Notes under the pieces: generated by a model | What the model was told of the DNA's origin: nothing | Seen by the model: only the letters and a program-made list of their open reading frames with translations | Databases searched by the model: none | From: Roseiarcus sp963816065 | GTDB taxonomy: Bacteria; Pseudomonadota; Alphaproteobacteria; Rhizobiales; Beijerinckiaceae | DNA length: 64,000 nucleotides | Direction of reading: 5' to 3' | NCBI GenBank assembly: GCA_963816065.1 | Contig: CAWFJG010000019.1 | Span: forward strand, 1-64,000 | Program-made: the position numbers and the translations under genes | Part shown: piece after piece, positions 52,583 through 62,970 of the stretch | How positions within the stretch are numbered: the first letter of the stretch is position 1 | Layout: each line of letters opens with the position of its first letter

Positions 52583-53386
52583 TCAGGCCACCTTCTCGAT
52601 CAGCGTGACGGCGGCGAGAGGGTTACGGGCCTTGAAGCCCGAAATGACATACAGGAACACGTCCCGGCCTTTTACCTTCGGCGACGGCGCCAGGCCGGCG
52701 AGATCTCGAGGCGTGTCGCCGCCCGCCCAGGTTCGGCACCGCTTCGCCCACGCTTCCAGCCCCTCAACTGAATATCCCCGGTCTTCCTCCTCGCGCGTTC
52801 CCATGATGCGCGCATAGACGAACGGCGCAGTGATGTCGGCGATCAGCGGGAACTCGCTGTCGCCCGCGATCACGACAGCGACGCCGCGCGACCGCGCCAA
52901 CTCGACGAATTCGCCTGTCTGGAAGCTGGCGTGGCGAACCTCGACCGCGTGGCGCAGCGCGACGCCGTCGACCGCGCGCGGCAACAAGTCCAGGAAGGCG
53001 CCGAAGTCGTCCGGGTCGAAGCGCTTGGTCGTGGCGAACTGCCAGTTGATCGGGCCGAGCTTGTCCTTGAGTTCGGTGACGCCTGTCTGAAAGAAGCGCT
53101 CCATCGACGAGCCGGCTTCCGCCAGGATCTTCCGATTGGTGACGAAGCGCGAACCCTTGACCGCGAAGACGAAATCGTCCGGCGTCTCGTCGCGCCACAT
53201 TCGGAAGATTTTCGCCGACATGCCGCGATAGTAGGTGCTGTTGATTTCGATCGAGCTGAGCCTGCGACTCGCGTAATCGAGTTCGCGCGCGTGCGGCAGG
53301 CCCTCCGGGTAGAAGGTCTTGCGCCAGGGTTCGAAGGTCCAGCCTCCGACGCCGATCCGGATGCGTCCCGTTTTGTTTTCCGCCAC
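52583..53386 (-). CDS. DUF72 domain-containing protein
   Basis: A 267-residue cytosolic protein of the DUF72 TIM-barrel-like family. Motifs visible: IRIGVGGWTFEPWRKTFYPEGL, YASRRLSSIEINSTYYRG, DDFVFAVKGSRFVTNRK, and LRHAVEVRHASF. Start is GTG 53386 (no nearby ATG). The biochemical role is unknown; members of the family have been suggested to act on sugar- or nucleic-acid-related substrates, without proof. Immediately upstream on the same strand is the YbaK-like gene (30-bp gap), so co-transcription is probable. Confidence 0.85.
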   Translation of the reverse strand: MAENKTGRIRIGVGGWTFEPWRKTFYPEGLPHARELDYASRRLSSIEINSTYYRGMSAKIFRMWRDETPDDFVFAVKGSRFVTNRKILAEAGSSMERFFQTGVTELKDKLGPINWQFATTKRFDPDDFGAFLDLLPRAVDGVALRHAVEVRHASFQTGEFVELARSRGVAVVIAGDSEFPLIADITAPFVYARIMGTREEEDRGYSVEGLEAWAKRCRTWAGGDTPRDLAGLAPSPKVKGRDVFLYVISGFKARNPLAAVTLIEKVA

Positions 53387-53416
53387 GCGACGAAGCCTCC
53401 TTTGGCGATACGCCTA

Positions 53417-53887
53417 TCAGCGCGCGATCGAGGCGATGGTTCCTTGGGTCAGGGCGACAAGGTCGGCCGGCGTGAGGCGGAAGACCGCGTTCGGCGTGCC
53501 TGCGGCGGCCCAGATCGTCTCGAACCCCATCAGCGCTTCGTCGATGAGCACGATCGGTTGGCTCGCATGCCCGATCGGGGGCACGCCGCCGATGGCGAAG
53601 CCGGTCGCCTCGCGCACGAAATCGGCGTCGGCGCGCACGATCCGCTCGCCGATGTGCGCGGCGGCTTTCTTTTCGTCGACCCGGTTCACGCCGGATGCAA
53701 TCACCAGCACGCTCCGCCCACTCGCGGACCGGAAGACCAGCGACTTTGCGATATGAGCCGCCGTACAGCCGATCGCGGCCGCGGCGTCCTCGGCCGTGCG
53801 GGTGCTGGCGTCGAATTCGAGGACCGTGAAGGCCGGCCCAAGCGCGGCCTGAACCTTGAGCGCGGAGGGGGCGGCGGCGGGCTTCAT
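53417..53887 (-). CDS. YbaK/EbsC-type aminoacyl-tRNA deacylase
   Basis: A 156-residue editing-domain protein homologous to the prolyl-tRNA synthetase editing domain, hydrolysing mischarged tRNA (Cys-tRNA(Pro) or Ala-tRNA(Pro) in known members). The core helix IGCTAAHIAKSLVFRS contains the conserved lysine (Lys49), followed by VIASGVNRVDEKKAA and ATGFAIGGVPPIGH, the GxxP loop of the active site. Length matches free-standing YbaK/ProX-like proteins. Which tRNA is corrected cannot be judged from sequence alone. Confidence 0.85.
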   Translation of the reverse strand: MKPAAAPSALKVQAALGPAFTVLEFDASTRTAEDAAAAIGCTAAHIAKSLVFRSASGRSVLVIASGVNRVDEKKAAAHIGERIVRADADFVREATGFAIGGVPPIGHASQPIVLIDEALMGFETIWAAAGTPNAVFRLTPADLVALTQGTIASIAR

Positions 53888-54019
53888 GTCACGGCTCCTG
53901 AGCGTGCGCCGGCCTGTCTACCTCGGGAGGCCGCCGGACCGGCCAAGTGTTGCACCCTCGGCTCGCCTCGCCTAGGTCTTTCGCCGAGGCTCCCTGTCGA
54001 GCCGATGGGGATACGCCGC

Positions 54020-55247
54020 ATGGACGCCGAATTCACTGCCGCTGCCGACTCGATCCTGCAAAAAGCGGTGACGGGCGAGCCGCGTGCGCCGGGCGTCGTT
54101 GCGATGGCGACGGACCGGAGCGGCGACTTTTATCACGGCGCGGTTGGCGTGCGGCGCTTGGGCGAGCCCGCGCCGATGACCCTCGACACCGTGTTTGCCG
54201 TGTTCTCCTGCACCAAGGCGGTCACCGGGACCGCGGTGCTGCAATGCGTAGAGGAGGGCCGTCTCGACCTCGACGCGCCGGCGAAACGCTACGTTCCGGA
54301 GATCGGCGCGCTTCAGGTGCTCGAAGGTTTCGACGAAGCGGGCGGACTGAGGCTCAGGCCGCCGAAGCGCGACATCACCACCCGCATGCTGATGCTGCAC
54401 ACTGCGGGCTTCGGCTATCCCTATTTCAGCGCTGCGCTGAAGCGGCTGGCGGCCGAGCACGGCCAGCCCGATCCGCGGCAAGGATCGAAGCGCGGACTGA
54501 TGACGCCGCTGCTGTTCGATCCCGGCGAATCCTGGCAATACGGCCTCGGCGTCGACTGGGCCGGGCAGGTGGTCGAGGCCGTCGCCGGCGAGCGTCTCGA
54601 CGCCGTGCTGAAGGCGCGGGTGTTTGCTCCCCTCGGCATGGCCGACACCGCTTTCGTCCTCACGCCATCGATGCGGGCGCGCCGCGCGGCGATGCACCAG
54701 CGCGGCCGCGACGGCGGGCTCGCGGCCTTCGACTTCGAACTGCCGGAGGCGCCGGAAGTCTGGATGGGGGGGAGCGGCCTCTTCGCGACGGCGCCCGACT
54801 ACCTGCGCTTCCTGCGAATGTGGCTGAACGACGGGATGGGCGAGGGCGGCCGCGTGCTGAAGCCGGAGACGGTCGCTTTTGCCGCGCGCGACCATCTCGG
54901 CGGCATGACCATCCGGCGCCTGGCGAGCGCGAGCCCCAGCGTGACTCACGATGCGGAGTTCTTCCCCGGCATGGCGAAGACCTGGGGCCTGACCTTCATG
55001 ATCAACAATGAGGACGCGCCGACCGGCCGCCCGGCCGGCTCGATCGGATGGGTCGGCCTCGGCAACCTCTACTACTGGATCGACCGCGAGAACGGCGTCG
55101 CCGGCTTTTGGGCGAGCCAGTATTTCCCCTTCATGGACCCGACCGCCCTTGAAGGTTTTCTGGCGTTCGAAACGGCGCTTTACGAGTCGCTCCGGCGTCG
55201 TCGAGGCGCTCCGATTCGAGCGCTTGGGCGGCTCTCAGGTCGTCTGA
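54020..55247 (+). CDS. Serine hydrolase, beta-lactamase/EstB family; probable 3' frameshift
   Basis: About 408 residues. Class C beta-lactamase-like nucleophile motif is Ser63-x-x-Lys66 in VFSCTKAVTG; the tyrosine motif is probably in SWQYGLGVDW. Further stretches VPEIGALQVLEGF, MLMLHTAGFGY, and PLGMADTAF are those of EstB-type esterases. At about 55190 the frame runs on past the following, opposing gene; a one-base correction there gives an ending in VVEALRFERLGGSQVV with a stop at 55245-55247. ATG 54020 is preferred over 54005. Location is probably cytosolic as no signal peptide is seen; the substrate is unknown. Confidence 0.78.
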
Positions 55248-56044
55248 TCGACGATCGTTCCGCCGGCGACGGCGACGACCTGGCCTTCCTTCAACGGCTC
55301 CCACCTGTCCTCGCTCAGCGGCACGCTCGCGAAAAGGGCGATGGGCCGCGCGTCAGGGGCCGCCGCGAACATGACCCCGGCGGCGGACAGGGCGTCTCCG
55401 CCGACGTCGCGAGGCGTCACGAGGACGTGCAGACCGGGTGGAGCGATTGCGCCGTCGCGCTGCGTTCGGCGATCGCCGTGAGCAAACAGGACCTCCCCGT
55501 CGCTATAGAGGAAATTGGCCGGGCCCAGCTCCCGCAGTTCCGCCGCGAACCGCTTCACGACCGCCAGCCTTTCGGCGACCGCGGGCGGCTCCTGTCGCCA
55601 CGAATGCGCCAGTCGATCGAGCAGCGCGCAGAACGCGACCTCCGAATCCGTCTCCCCGACCGGCCGAAAACGCCGCTCGGGCGAGTTGAGGGCCTGGTCG
55701 ACGTCGGGCAGCATTCCGTTGTGGGCGAAGACGTGCATCCGCCCGCCCAATTCTCTCACGAAGGGCTGCGTGTTCGCGAGGCAGACGCCGCCGCGCGTGG
55801 CATGCCGGATGTGCGCGATGACGAGCCGGCTGTAAGGCCGGCCGGTTTCAAAAACATGGGCCAGCCGTGGGCTGCCGCCGGCCGGTTCCGGCTCGCGCAG
55901 GACGCGCACATCGCGGCCGTCGTAGCACGCGACGCCCCAGCCGTCGGCGAGCGAACCGCCCGGCGTCCCACGCTCGGCGAGCCGGCCGAGGGACAGCGAA
56001 ACACGGGTCGGCGACGGGCTCGAGATCGCGAACAGCTCGCACAT
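55235..56044 (-). CDS. Class II glutamine amidotransferase
   Basis: A 269-residue Ntn-type amidotransferase with N-terminal nucleophile Cys2 (MCELFAISS); Met1 is expected to be removed. Other GATase II motifs: ADGWGVACYDG, VIAHIRHATRGG, QPFVRE and FAHNGMLPDV. It lacks a synthase domain, so it resembles the YafJ/EgtC-like stand-alone glutamine hydrolases whose acceptor partner is undefined. It overlaps the 3' end of the esterase gene by about 13 bp (tail to tail) if that gene is corrected. Confidence 0.85.
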   Translation of the reverse strand: MCELFAISSPSPTRVSLSLGRLAERGTPGGSLADGWGVACYDGRDVRVLREPEPAGGSPRLAHVFETGRPYSRLVIAHIRHATRGGVCLANTQPFVRELGGRMHVFAHNGMLPDVDQALNSPERRFRPVGETDSEVAFCALLDRLAHSWRQEPPAVAERLAVVKRFAAELRELGPANFLYSDGEVLFAHGDRRTQRDGAIAPPGLHVLVTPRDVGGDALSAAGVMFAAAPDARPIALFASVPLSEDRWEPLKEGQVVAVAGGTIVDQTT

Positions 56045-56182
56045 CGGGCGAAATCTCCCATGCCGAACGTCAATTCTCAAGCTCGCGTTCGGCGCCGGAC
56101 CCAGCGCACCGGGCCGGCGGCGCGCCCGGCGGCCGCCTTTCGAGGCCGATCAGGCGGCCCGCTTCATTCGGCCGAGGCGCGA

Positions 56183-57338
56183 TCAGGTCAGGTGAGCGAT
56201 ACAGGGACAGACGAACAGGTGGCCCTTCCAGGCGCCGTGGATCGTCCGGCTCGCGACCATTGTCCATGCCGCAGCCAGACCCAGCGCGAAGAGAGCGCCG
56301 GCGACGCCGAAAAAGGCGAGATCGAGCGACGCGCCGAGCCGCAAGGTGGCGGCGGTGTAGACTCCGAGCGGGAAGGTGTAGCCCCACCAGCCGAGGTTGA
56401 ACGGCACGCCCTCGCGGAAATATCGAACCGTGATCCCCACGGCGAGCATTAGCCACCACAGGCCGAAGCCCCACAGCGCCAGGCCGCCGATCACGCCGAT
56501 CCCTTGCGCGACCGCGCCGACGACGGCGAGCCCATGCGCGGCGAAGATCGCCGGCGCGTCGCCGCCGAGGACGAGCAGGCCGAGCGCGCCGGTGCCGATC
56601 GGGCCGAGGGCGAGCCAGCTCGAGGCCGCCATGCTGTTGTGCGGCAGCTTGTGCAGGGCCATCCGCAGCATGAGGATCGAAAGAATGCCGAAGGCGACCG
56701 GCACCGAAAAAGCCCAGAGCGCGTAGCTCGCCGTCAGCACGGCAAATTGCGCCGCGGCGTCCGCCAGATGCGGCGCCAGCAGGCCTCCGCTCGCGGCGGC
56801 GACCTCGGCGGCGACGACCGGCAGCAGCCAGAACTCCCGTCATCTGGTCGATGCTGTGCTCCTGCCGGGTGAACATCATGTAGGGGATGACGACGCCGCA
56901 GGCGAGCGACATCGCTGCATCCACGACCCAGAGGCCCGTCGCGATCGTGATCGCTGGCCCGCCGATCAGCGGCGGCCCGAATAGGATGAATCCGTTGACG
57001 ATGGTGGCGAGCCCCATCGGGATCGTGCCGAAGAACATCGAGACGACGCTGTGGCCGAAGATGTAGCGCGCCTCATGGGGGAACATCGTCCAGCGCGCGG
57101 CGTAGAGCGTCGAGAAGACCGCAAAGAGCGCGATGTTGGCCATCCACAGGGCCTGGCCAACGCCGAACAGCGCCGGTCCGACCCCCGGGACCTGAGGCAG
57201 GACGAGCGCGAGAATGCCCGTCCCCATGGTGGCGGCGAACCAGTTGGGGGTGAACTGCCGGATGATTTCGCGCGGATGGTCGAGGCGGCTCAGCGGCCGC
57301 AAGCCGTCCATGACGTCGGCGAATGCGTCGAGGCTCAA
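56183..57338 (-). CDS. TDT family (TehA/SLAC1-like) transporter; one frameshift
   Basis: A membrane protein with about ten helices. The N-terminus has PREIIRQFTPNWFAATMGTGILAL, matching the TDT family tellurite-resistance/C4-dicarboxylate group. Later helices include FGHSVVSMFFGTIPMGLATI and VDAAMSLACGVVIPYMMFTRQEHSIDQMTG. One extra G near 56838 shifts the frame; beyond it FWLLPVVAAEVAAASGG and the last five helices (from MLTASYALWAF to GHLFVCPCIAHLT) follow. A TTG at 57338 overlaps the LysR stop (TTGA), giving coupling; ATG 57311 is the safer start. Anions such as malate, tellurite or sulfite are known TDT substrates; this one is undetermined. Confidence 0.78.
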
Positions 57339-58207
57339 GGCGTGGATCCTTTCATCAATTGGAGCAGGGCTTCGACAGCCTTGTGGCGGCGCCGCTCCTT
57401 GTGATGGAGGGCGAAGAAGGCGCGCGGCGGCAGGGAGAGCGGCGCGGCGTGCAAGGCGCCGGTCTCGAGCGCGTGGCGGACGACGAGCGCGCTGAGCACC
57501 GCGACGCCCGCGCCCGCTTCGACCGCCGTCCGAACCGCCTCGTTCGAGGGCAGCGTCATGGCGATCGTGCGGATCGAAGGATCGACGCCGATGGCGGCAA
57601 GCGCCGTCTCGGCGCTCGATCGCGTGCCGGACCCGGGTTCGCGGACGATCCACGGCGCGGCGGCGAGCCACTCCGCGTCGACCCGCTCGAACGGCGCGGC
57701 GGAGACCAGCGCCAGCCGATCCTCGGCGACCGCCAGGCGGTCGAGCGCGGGATCGTCGATTTCGGCCTCGACGAAACCCAGCGTCTCGTGGCCGCTTCGC
57801 ACGCGCGCAGCCGCGCCTTCGCTGTTGTCGACCGAAACGTCCAGGGTCACTCCGGGGTAGCGCGCGCGGAACGCCGCCAGATAGGTCGGCAGCCAGTAGC
57901 CGGCGATCGTCTGGCTGGCGACGACGCGCAGCGTCCCACGCCTGAGCTCGCCGAAATCGGCGAGGGCGAGCTCCGCGCTGGCGGCCTGGCCGAGCACGGC
58001 GCGCGCCTCCTCGAGGAACATCCGGCCGGCCTCGGTCAGCGCGATGCCGCGTCCGACCCGGTCGAACAGCGCGACCCCATGGCGCGCTTCCAGCGCCGCG
58101 ATCGCCGCGCTCGCCGCCGATTGGGTGACATTGAGGTCTTCGGCGGCGCGGGTCATGTGCTCACGCTCGGCGACGCCGACGAAAATGCGAAGTTGCTCCA
58201 GCGTCAT
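57335..58207 (-). CDS. LysR-type transcriptional regulator
   Basis: A 290-residue regulator. The N-terminal winged helix (MTLEQLRIFVGVAEREHMTRAAEDLNVTQSAASAAIAALE) has the LysR helix-turn-helix; the effector domain follows with WLPTYLAAFRARYPGVTLDVSVDNS and the APWIVREPGSGTRS stretch, which resembles the CysB/Cbl-like and YeiE subgroups that respond to small organic or sulfur-related effectors. It is directly upstream of and coupled to the TDT transporter gene, so it probably regulates it. Divergent region to the right (about 180 bp) faces the DUF3024 gene. Confidence 0.88.
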   Translation of the reverse strand: MTLEQLRIFVGVAEREHMTRAAEDLNVTQSAASAAIAALEARHGVALFDRVGRGIALTEAGRMFLEEARAVLGQAASAELALADFGELRRGTLRVVASQTIAGYWLPTYLAAFRARYPGVTLDVSVDNSEGAAARVRSGHETLGFVEAEIDDPALDRLAVAEDRLALVSAAPFERVDAEWLAAAPWIVREPGSGTRSSAETALAAIGVDPSIRTIAMTLPSNEAVRTAVEAGAGVAVLSALVVRHALETGALHAAPLSLPPRAFFALHHKERRRHKAVEALLQLMKGSTP

Positions 58208-58388
58208 GGCTTCCTGCTCACGGATCGACTGATGCGCCGGACCAATCAATCAGTCCAACGAGTTATTTCGTTCGTTATGATCGTAATGTATGATCGATTT
58301 GTGCGCTCACACCGTTTTTGCGCCGGCGCGATGCTTCGGCGAAAATGCTCGCGGATCGAAGCAATTCGGGCTCATTGGAGTTGGCGAT

Positions 58389-58793
58389 ATGGCGCGCCGC
58401 GGAGTTTGGGTCAGGGTCAAAGCGCTGACCCGTGAAGAAAAGGCCGGCATCGCCGCACGTTGCGAGCGCTTCATCTCGGACACGTTGAAGCCCAAATTCC
58501 TGCCCGAGGTTCGTCCGACCGAATTCAACTATCCGGTCGACATCTTCGGCAAATGGCGGGCGAACACATACAGTTTCGTCGTTCGATACCGATCGGGCTT
58601 TCCCGACACCGCCGGCGAGGAATTCAATGCGCCGTTCGCCCGGCTCGACCACCTCGAAGACCGCTTCGAGGCGCCGCTGTTCGATCTGATGTGGATGCGG
58701 CACACCGGGCGATGGTGGCTGCTTCACCACTCCGTCTCCCTGGAGGAAGCCTTGAGTCACATCGAAAAGGACGGATTTATTGTCCCATGCTGA
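58389..58793 (+). CDS. DUF3024-like hypothetical protein
   Basis: A 134-residue protein. The segment with KPKFLPEVRPTEFNYPVDIFGKWRANTYSFVVRYRS and WWLLHHSVSLEEALSHIEKDGF resembles DUF3024, a short family where a beta-strand core is followed by a C-terminal helix. The family is uncharacterised. ATG at 58389, with an AT-richer promoter-like region upstream (about 58260-58310). The stop overlaps the next gene's start by 7 bp (ATGCTGA), so it forms an operon with the SWIM protein. Assignment to DUF3024 is by memory only. Confidence 0.55.
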   Translation: MARRGVWVRVKALTREEKAGIAARCERFISDTLKPKFLPEVRPTEFNYPVDIFGKWRANTYSFVVRYRSGFPDTAGEEFNAPFARLDHLEDRFEAPLFDLMWMRHTGRWWLLHHSVSLEEALSHIEKDGFIVPC

Positions 58794-60457
58794 TCGCTGC
58801 CGCTCAGTTGCGCTTCGACGTCGAGGCGCTGAAAGCCCGCGCCGGCGCCGCCGCCTTCGGCCGCGGCGAGGCCTACGCCCGGGAGGGCAGGGTGCGCGTG
58901 CTTGCGATCGAGCCGGCCGGCGTTCTCGCCATGGTGGAGGGGATGGAAGACTATAAGGTCGTCGTGACCGGCCGTGGCGGCGACATCGGCGGTTCGTGCA
59001 CATGTCGCGCCTTCGAGGACTGGGGCTTCTGCAAGCACATGGCGGCGACGGGCCTTGTCGCCAACGCAGCGGGCGACCACGCCTCGCCGGATGAACACCC
59101 CCTCGACCGGATTCGGGCCCATTTGCGCGCAAAGGGCGCAGAGGCCCTGGTCGAGATGATTGTCGGTCTCGCCGAGGATGACCCGGCGCTGCTGCGCCGG
59201 CTGGATATCGCCGCCTCGGTGGTCGGCGCCGACGACAAGACGTTGAAGAAGCGGATCGCGGCGGCGATCGACCACGCAACCGACACTGGTGGTTATGTCG
59301 ATTACGGAAAGGCGCGAGACTAGGCCGGGCGCGTCGACGAGGCGCTCGACGCCGTCGACGATCTGGTTTCGGGCCCGCGCGCTGCGCTCGCGCTCGAACT
59401 CGCCGAGCACGCGATCGAGCGGATCGAGGCGGCGCAAAACAACATCGACAATTCGAGCGGCCATTGTGGCGGATGTCTGGCGCGCGCCGGCGCGATCCAT
59501 CGCGCCGCGGCGCTCGCGGCTCGGCCCGAACCCGTCGCTCTGGCGCGCACGCTATTCCGGCTCGAGACGGAAAGCGACGCGGATGTGTTTTGCGACGCTG
59601 CGACGCATTATGCCGACGCGCTAGGAGGCGGTGGGCTCGCCGAATACCTCCGCCTGGCGGAGGCGGCTTTCGCCGTGGCGGCGCCTGGGGCCAAGGGCGG
59701 CGAATGCGACTTCGACCTGGATCGGGTCATCGGCATTCTCGACCATTTCGCCGAGCAAGAGGGGGACGTCGAACAGCGGATCGCGCTCCGCGCCCGCGAC
59801 CTTTCGTCGTCCTGGAAATACGTCCGCGTCGCCCGCTTCTGCATGGAGCAGGGACGCGGGACGGAGGCGCTCCGCTGGGCCGAAGAGGGACTGTGGAAAT
59901 TCGATGACCAACGACTCGACCGGCAACTTGTTGAACTCGCCGTCGACCTGCTGGTGAAGGCGGGACGAACGAAGGACGCCGAGGCGCACCTCTGGCGAGC
60001 TTTCGAAAAGTCGCCGACCGGGTCGACTTACGCTCAGCTTCGCGAGCTCGCGGGCCCCACCGCCCGCGAGCGCGCCGAGGCGAGCCTGCGGGCCCGTCTG
60101 GCGAAGGCGCCGTCGGGGCGAGGGAGCTACGCGAGCGCGGAGGCCGATCTGATCGTTCATGTCCTCATGCGGGAAAAGGCCTACGATTCGGCCTGGGACG
60201 CCGCGCTACGATACGGGACCTCGGCGGGAGTTCGCGAGGGGCTTGCCCGGGAGACCGAAACGACCCATCCGGCCGAGGCGCCCGCGTTCTATTGCGCCCG
60301 GGTGGACGCCCTGGCGGAATTCGGCGGCTACGTGGACGCTGCGGCGCTCGTCGCCCGGATGGCCAGCCTCAGGGACGCCGCCGCGCAGGCTGCTTATGTC
60401 GCCGACCTCAAGACGCGCTTCAAGCGCAGGCGCAATTTCATGAAGCTCATCGGCTGA
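58787..60457 (+). CDS. SWIM zinc-finger protein with an in-frame amber stop
   Basis: A protein of about 555 residues if read through. The SWIM zinc motif (C-x-C...C-x-H form) is in GSCTCRAFEDWGFCKHMAATGLV at about residues 65-88. After a helical region, TAG at 59321-59323 interrupts the frame exactly (residue 179), and the same frame continues (AGRVDEALDAVDDLVSG, then TPR-like helical repeats up to RRRNFMKLIG). This is a substitution, likely TAC to TAG, unlike the indels elsewhere. Whether the gene is broken, sequenced wrongly or read through is open. It overlaps the DUF3024-like gene by 7 bp. Confidence 0.65.
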
Positions 60458-60645
60458 GAGGCAGCCGCCTTCTCGGCCGGCGACAGCATGGCGCGCGCCT
60501 CGAAAGCCGCCGCCTCGATCGGCTGGGCCGCGGCAATCTGCGCGACTTCGTCGACCGGCGTCGCAGGATCATGCAGGAGGGAAAGGCGCCTGTGCCGCGT
60601 GTGTTCGCCCGCAGGGGAGCAAAATTTTAACGGCCGTCCTGTCCA

Positions 60646-62533
60646 ATGGCGATCGTGCAAAACTGGCGGTTCCCGATGACGATCGCTCCTGTAAATCGAC
60701 AACATCCTCCTTTCCTTGGGTCCATTCGCGCACGCCTGCTGGGAATTATCGCCCTGTTCGGGGTCGCGCTGATCGCCATTGTCGCAGCTTTGGCGTGGTT
60801 CGCCGCGCGCGACATTTACGCCGGGCGCGAGGACCAGTTGAGAACCGTCATCGAGGTGGCGACCAAGGTCGCCCAACAGCAATATGATGAATTCAAGAAG
60901 GGGACGATCTCGGAAGCCGAGGCCCAGCAGCGCGCCAAGGCAAGCATCCGCGCGATGCGCTACAACGCCAATGACTATTTCTTTGTCCAGGATAAGAATA
61001 TTTTTCTCGTCGTTCACGGTGTGCGGCCGGAATTGGAAGGAACGGACCAAAGCAAACAAAAAACCGCGTCTGGCGATTATTTCTCATTGAACATGAATAA
61101 GGTTGCAGCCGAACAAGGTCAAGGCTTCGTCAGCTATGAATACCCCAAGCCGGGCGCGGCAATGGATCAGGCGTCGCCAAAGCTGTCGTACGTCAAGCTG
61201 TTCGCGCCGTGGCAATGGACGATTGGCACCGGCGTATACATCGACGATATCCAAGCGACGGTCCGGTCGAGAGTGCTGTGGACAGCCGCGGCGTCGCTGG
61301 CGTTGCTTGTCCTTATCGGCGGCTTTGCAGGCGTGGTCATGTTCCGCCTGTCGAATCGTCTCAACGCCTTGAGCTCGGCGATGACGGCCTTGGCCTCCGG
61401 CAAGACTGATGTCGTGTTGCCCGAAGTCGCCAGCGCTGACGAAGTCGGCGACATGACGCGGGCGGTTCAGGTGTTCAAGGACAACGCGGCCGAGCGCGCG
61501 CGGCTGGAAGCCGAAGCGCTGGCTCATCGGAGCCAGGCCGAGCGCGAGCGCGAGCGCGTCGCGGCGGAACGGGCCAAGGCGGCCGAGGAGCAGGCGGAAG
61601 TCGTGCGCCGTCTGGGCGCCGGCCTGAAGGGCCTGGCGGGCGGCGACCTGATGGCGCGGCTGGGCGACGGCTTCACCCCGGCTTACGCGCAAATCCGCGA
61701 CGATTTCAACGAGGCGGTCGACCGGCTCAAGGGCGCCGTCCTGTCGGTGGTCGAGAGCGCCGATGCGATCCGGACGGGAGCGCAGGAGATCTCGACCGCC
61801 TCCGACGATCTCGCCCGGCGCACCGAACAACAGGCCGCGGGCCTCGAGGAGACCACGGCGACGCTCGGCGAAGTGACCGACGGCGATGAAGAAGTCGGCC
61901 GAAGGCGCAGCCCACGCCCGGCAGGTGGTGACGACGGCCGACGCCGACGCCAAGCAGAGCGCGGTGGTCGTCGGCGAGGCGGTCGAGGCGATGAACGCGA
62001 TCGCCAAGTCGTCGCAGAAGATCAGCCAGATCATCGGCGTGATCGACGAGATCGCGTTCCAGACCAACCTGCTGGCGCTCAACGCCGGGGTCGAGGCGGC
62101 CCGGGCGGGAGAGGCGGGCCGGGGGTTCGCCGTGGTCGCCTCCGAAGTGCGGGCGCTCGCTCAGCGGTCGGCCGAAGCGGCCAAGGAGATCAAGGCGCTG
62201 ATCTCCGATTCCGCCGGTCAGGTCGACAAGGGCGTTGACCTGGTGGCCGAAACCGGGCGCGCGCTCGGACGCATCATGCAGCAGGTCACCGAGATCAACG
62301 GCGTGGTCGGCGAAATCGCCTCCGCGGCGCAGGAGCAGTCCACCGCGCTGCAGCAGATCAACGGCGCGATCGACGAGATGAACCAGATGACGCAGCAGAA
62401 CGCGGCGATGGTCGAGGAATCGACTGCGGCCGGCCATTCGCTGTCGGACGAATCGTCGCGGCTGGCGCAATTGGTCGGCCAGTTCCGGCTTCGGCGATCG
62501 GGCGACGAGAGGCCGCTGGCGCACGCGGCCTGA
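60646..62533 (+). CDS. Methyl-accepting chemotaxis protein with single Cache domain; one frameshift
   Basis: About 628 residues. Helix one (about 31-54) leads to a periplasmic sCache_2-type domain (AKASIRAMRYNANDYFFVQDKNIFLVVHGVRPELEGTD, then YVKLFAPWQWTIGTGVYIDD), helix two (about 209-232), a HAMP domain, an unusual long coiled coil rich in Glu/Arg (AEALAHRSQAERERERVAAERAKAAEEQ), and the signalling domain with the hairpin tip KSSQKISQIIGVIDEIAFQTNLLALNAGVEAARAGEAGRGFAVVASEVRALAQRS. A small indel near 61882 (before AMKKSAEGAAHAR) splits the frame; the conserved ending is intact. No pentapeptide CheR-binding tail is present. A start at 60676 is possible. Confidence 0.83.
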
Positions 62534-62970
62534 AGCGCCGCGGCGGGGGCCGGAAAGAAGGGGGCCACGATCGCCGACCAATGCGAGCGCGCCGGCGATC
62601 GAAGACGATAGAGACGTAGAAGAATATTCTTAAAATCAGAAATCTGTGATACCTTGAAAATCGTGCCGCCTTCGGTCGATGCCGCCCATCCGGACAGCCC
62701 CGCGAGAAGGCGACCAGGAGCTGCTTGTTATTGTGTCGTGGCCAAGCGAGACATCTCGGGCGCCGAGCCCGTTCGCCGCCGGCGGAATTGAAGATGACGC
62801 CGCAACCCTTTGAAAGGGCTAAATACAGACTCGAAAATGACGAGCGGATCCTGCAGGCCTTGAGCGGCGCGCGGACAAAGTCGAGCAGCATTGGTTGCCT
62901 GAAGATGTCGTCGCCCTGCCGGTTCACCCGGCCTCTGACAGCGCCCCGTCGCGTCACGACCGGATCGCAC
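62534..62970. other. Intergenic region, locally AT-rich
   Basis: About 440 bp between the convergent chemoreceptor and symporter genes. A patch at 62610-62660 is AT-rich, with the perfect palindrome AGAATATTCT (62621-62630). A 79-codon frame (ATG 62794 to 63030, 'FERAKYRLENDERILQAL') would overlap the symporter 3' end; it has no ribosome binding site and an unrecognised product, so I do not call it. No terminator with a T tract is evident. Confidence 0.35.

Noticed and set aside
52931..56452. A 1173-codon plus-strand open frame
   Set aside because: Only the middle (54020 to about 55190) has family similarity. The rest is antisense to DUF72, YbaK-like, amidotransferase and TDT genes and is open because of GC-rich codon bias.
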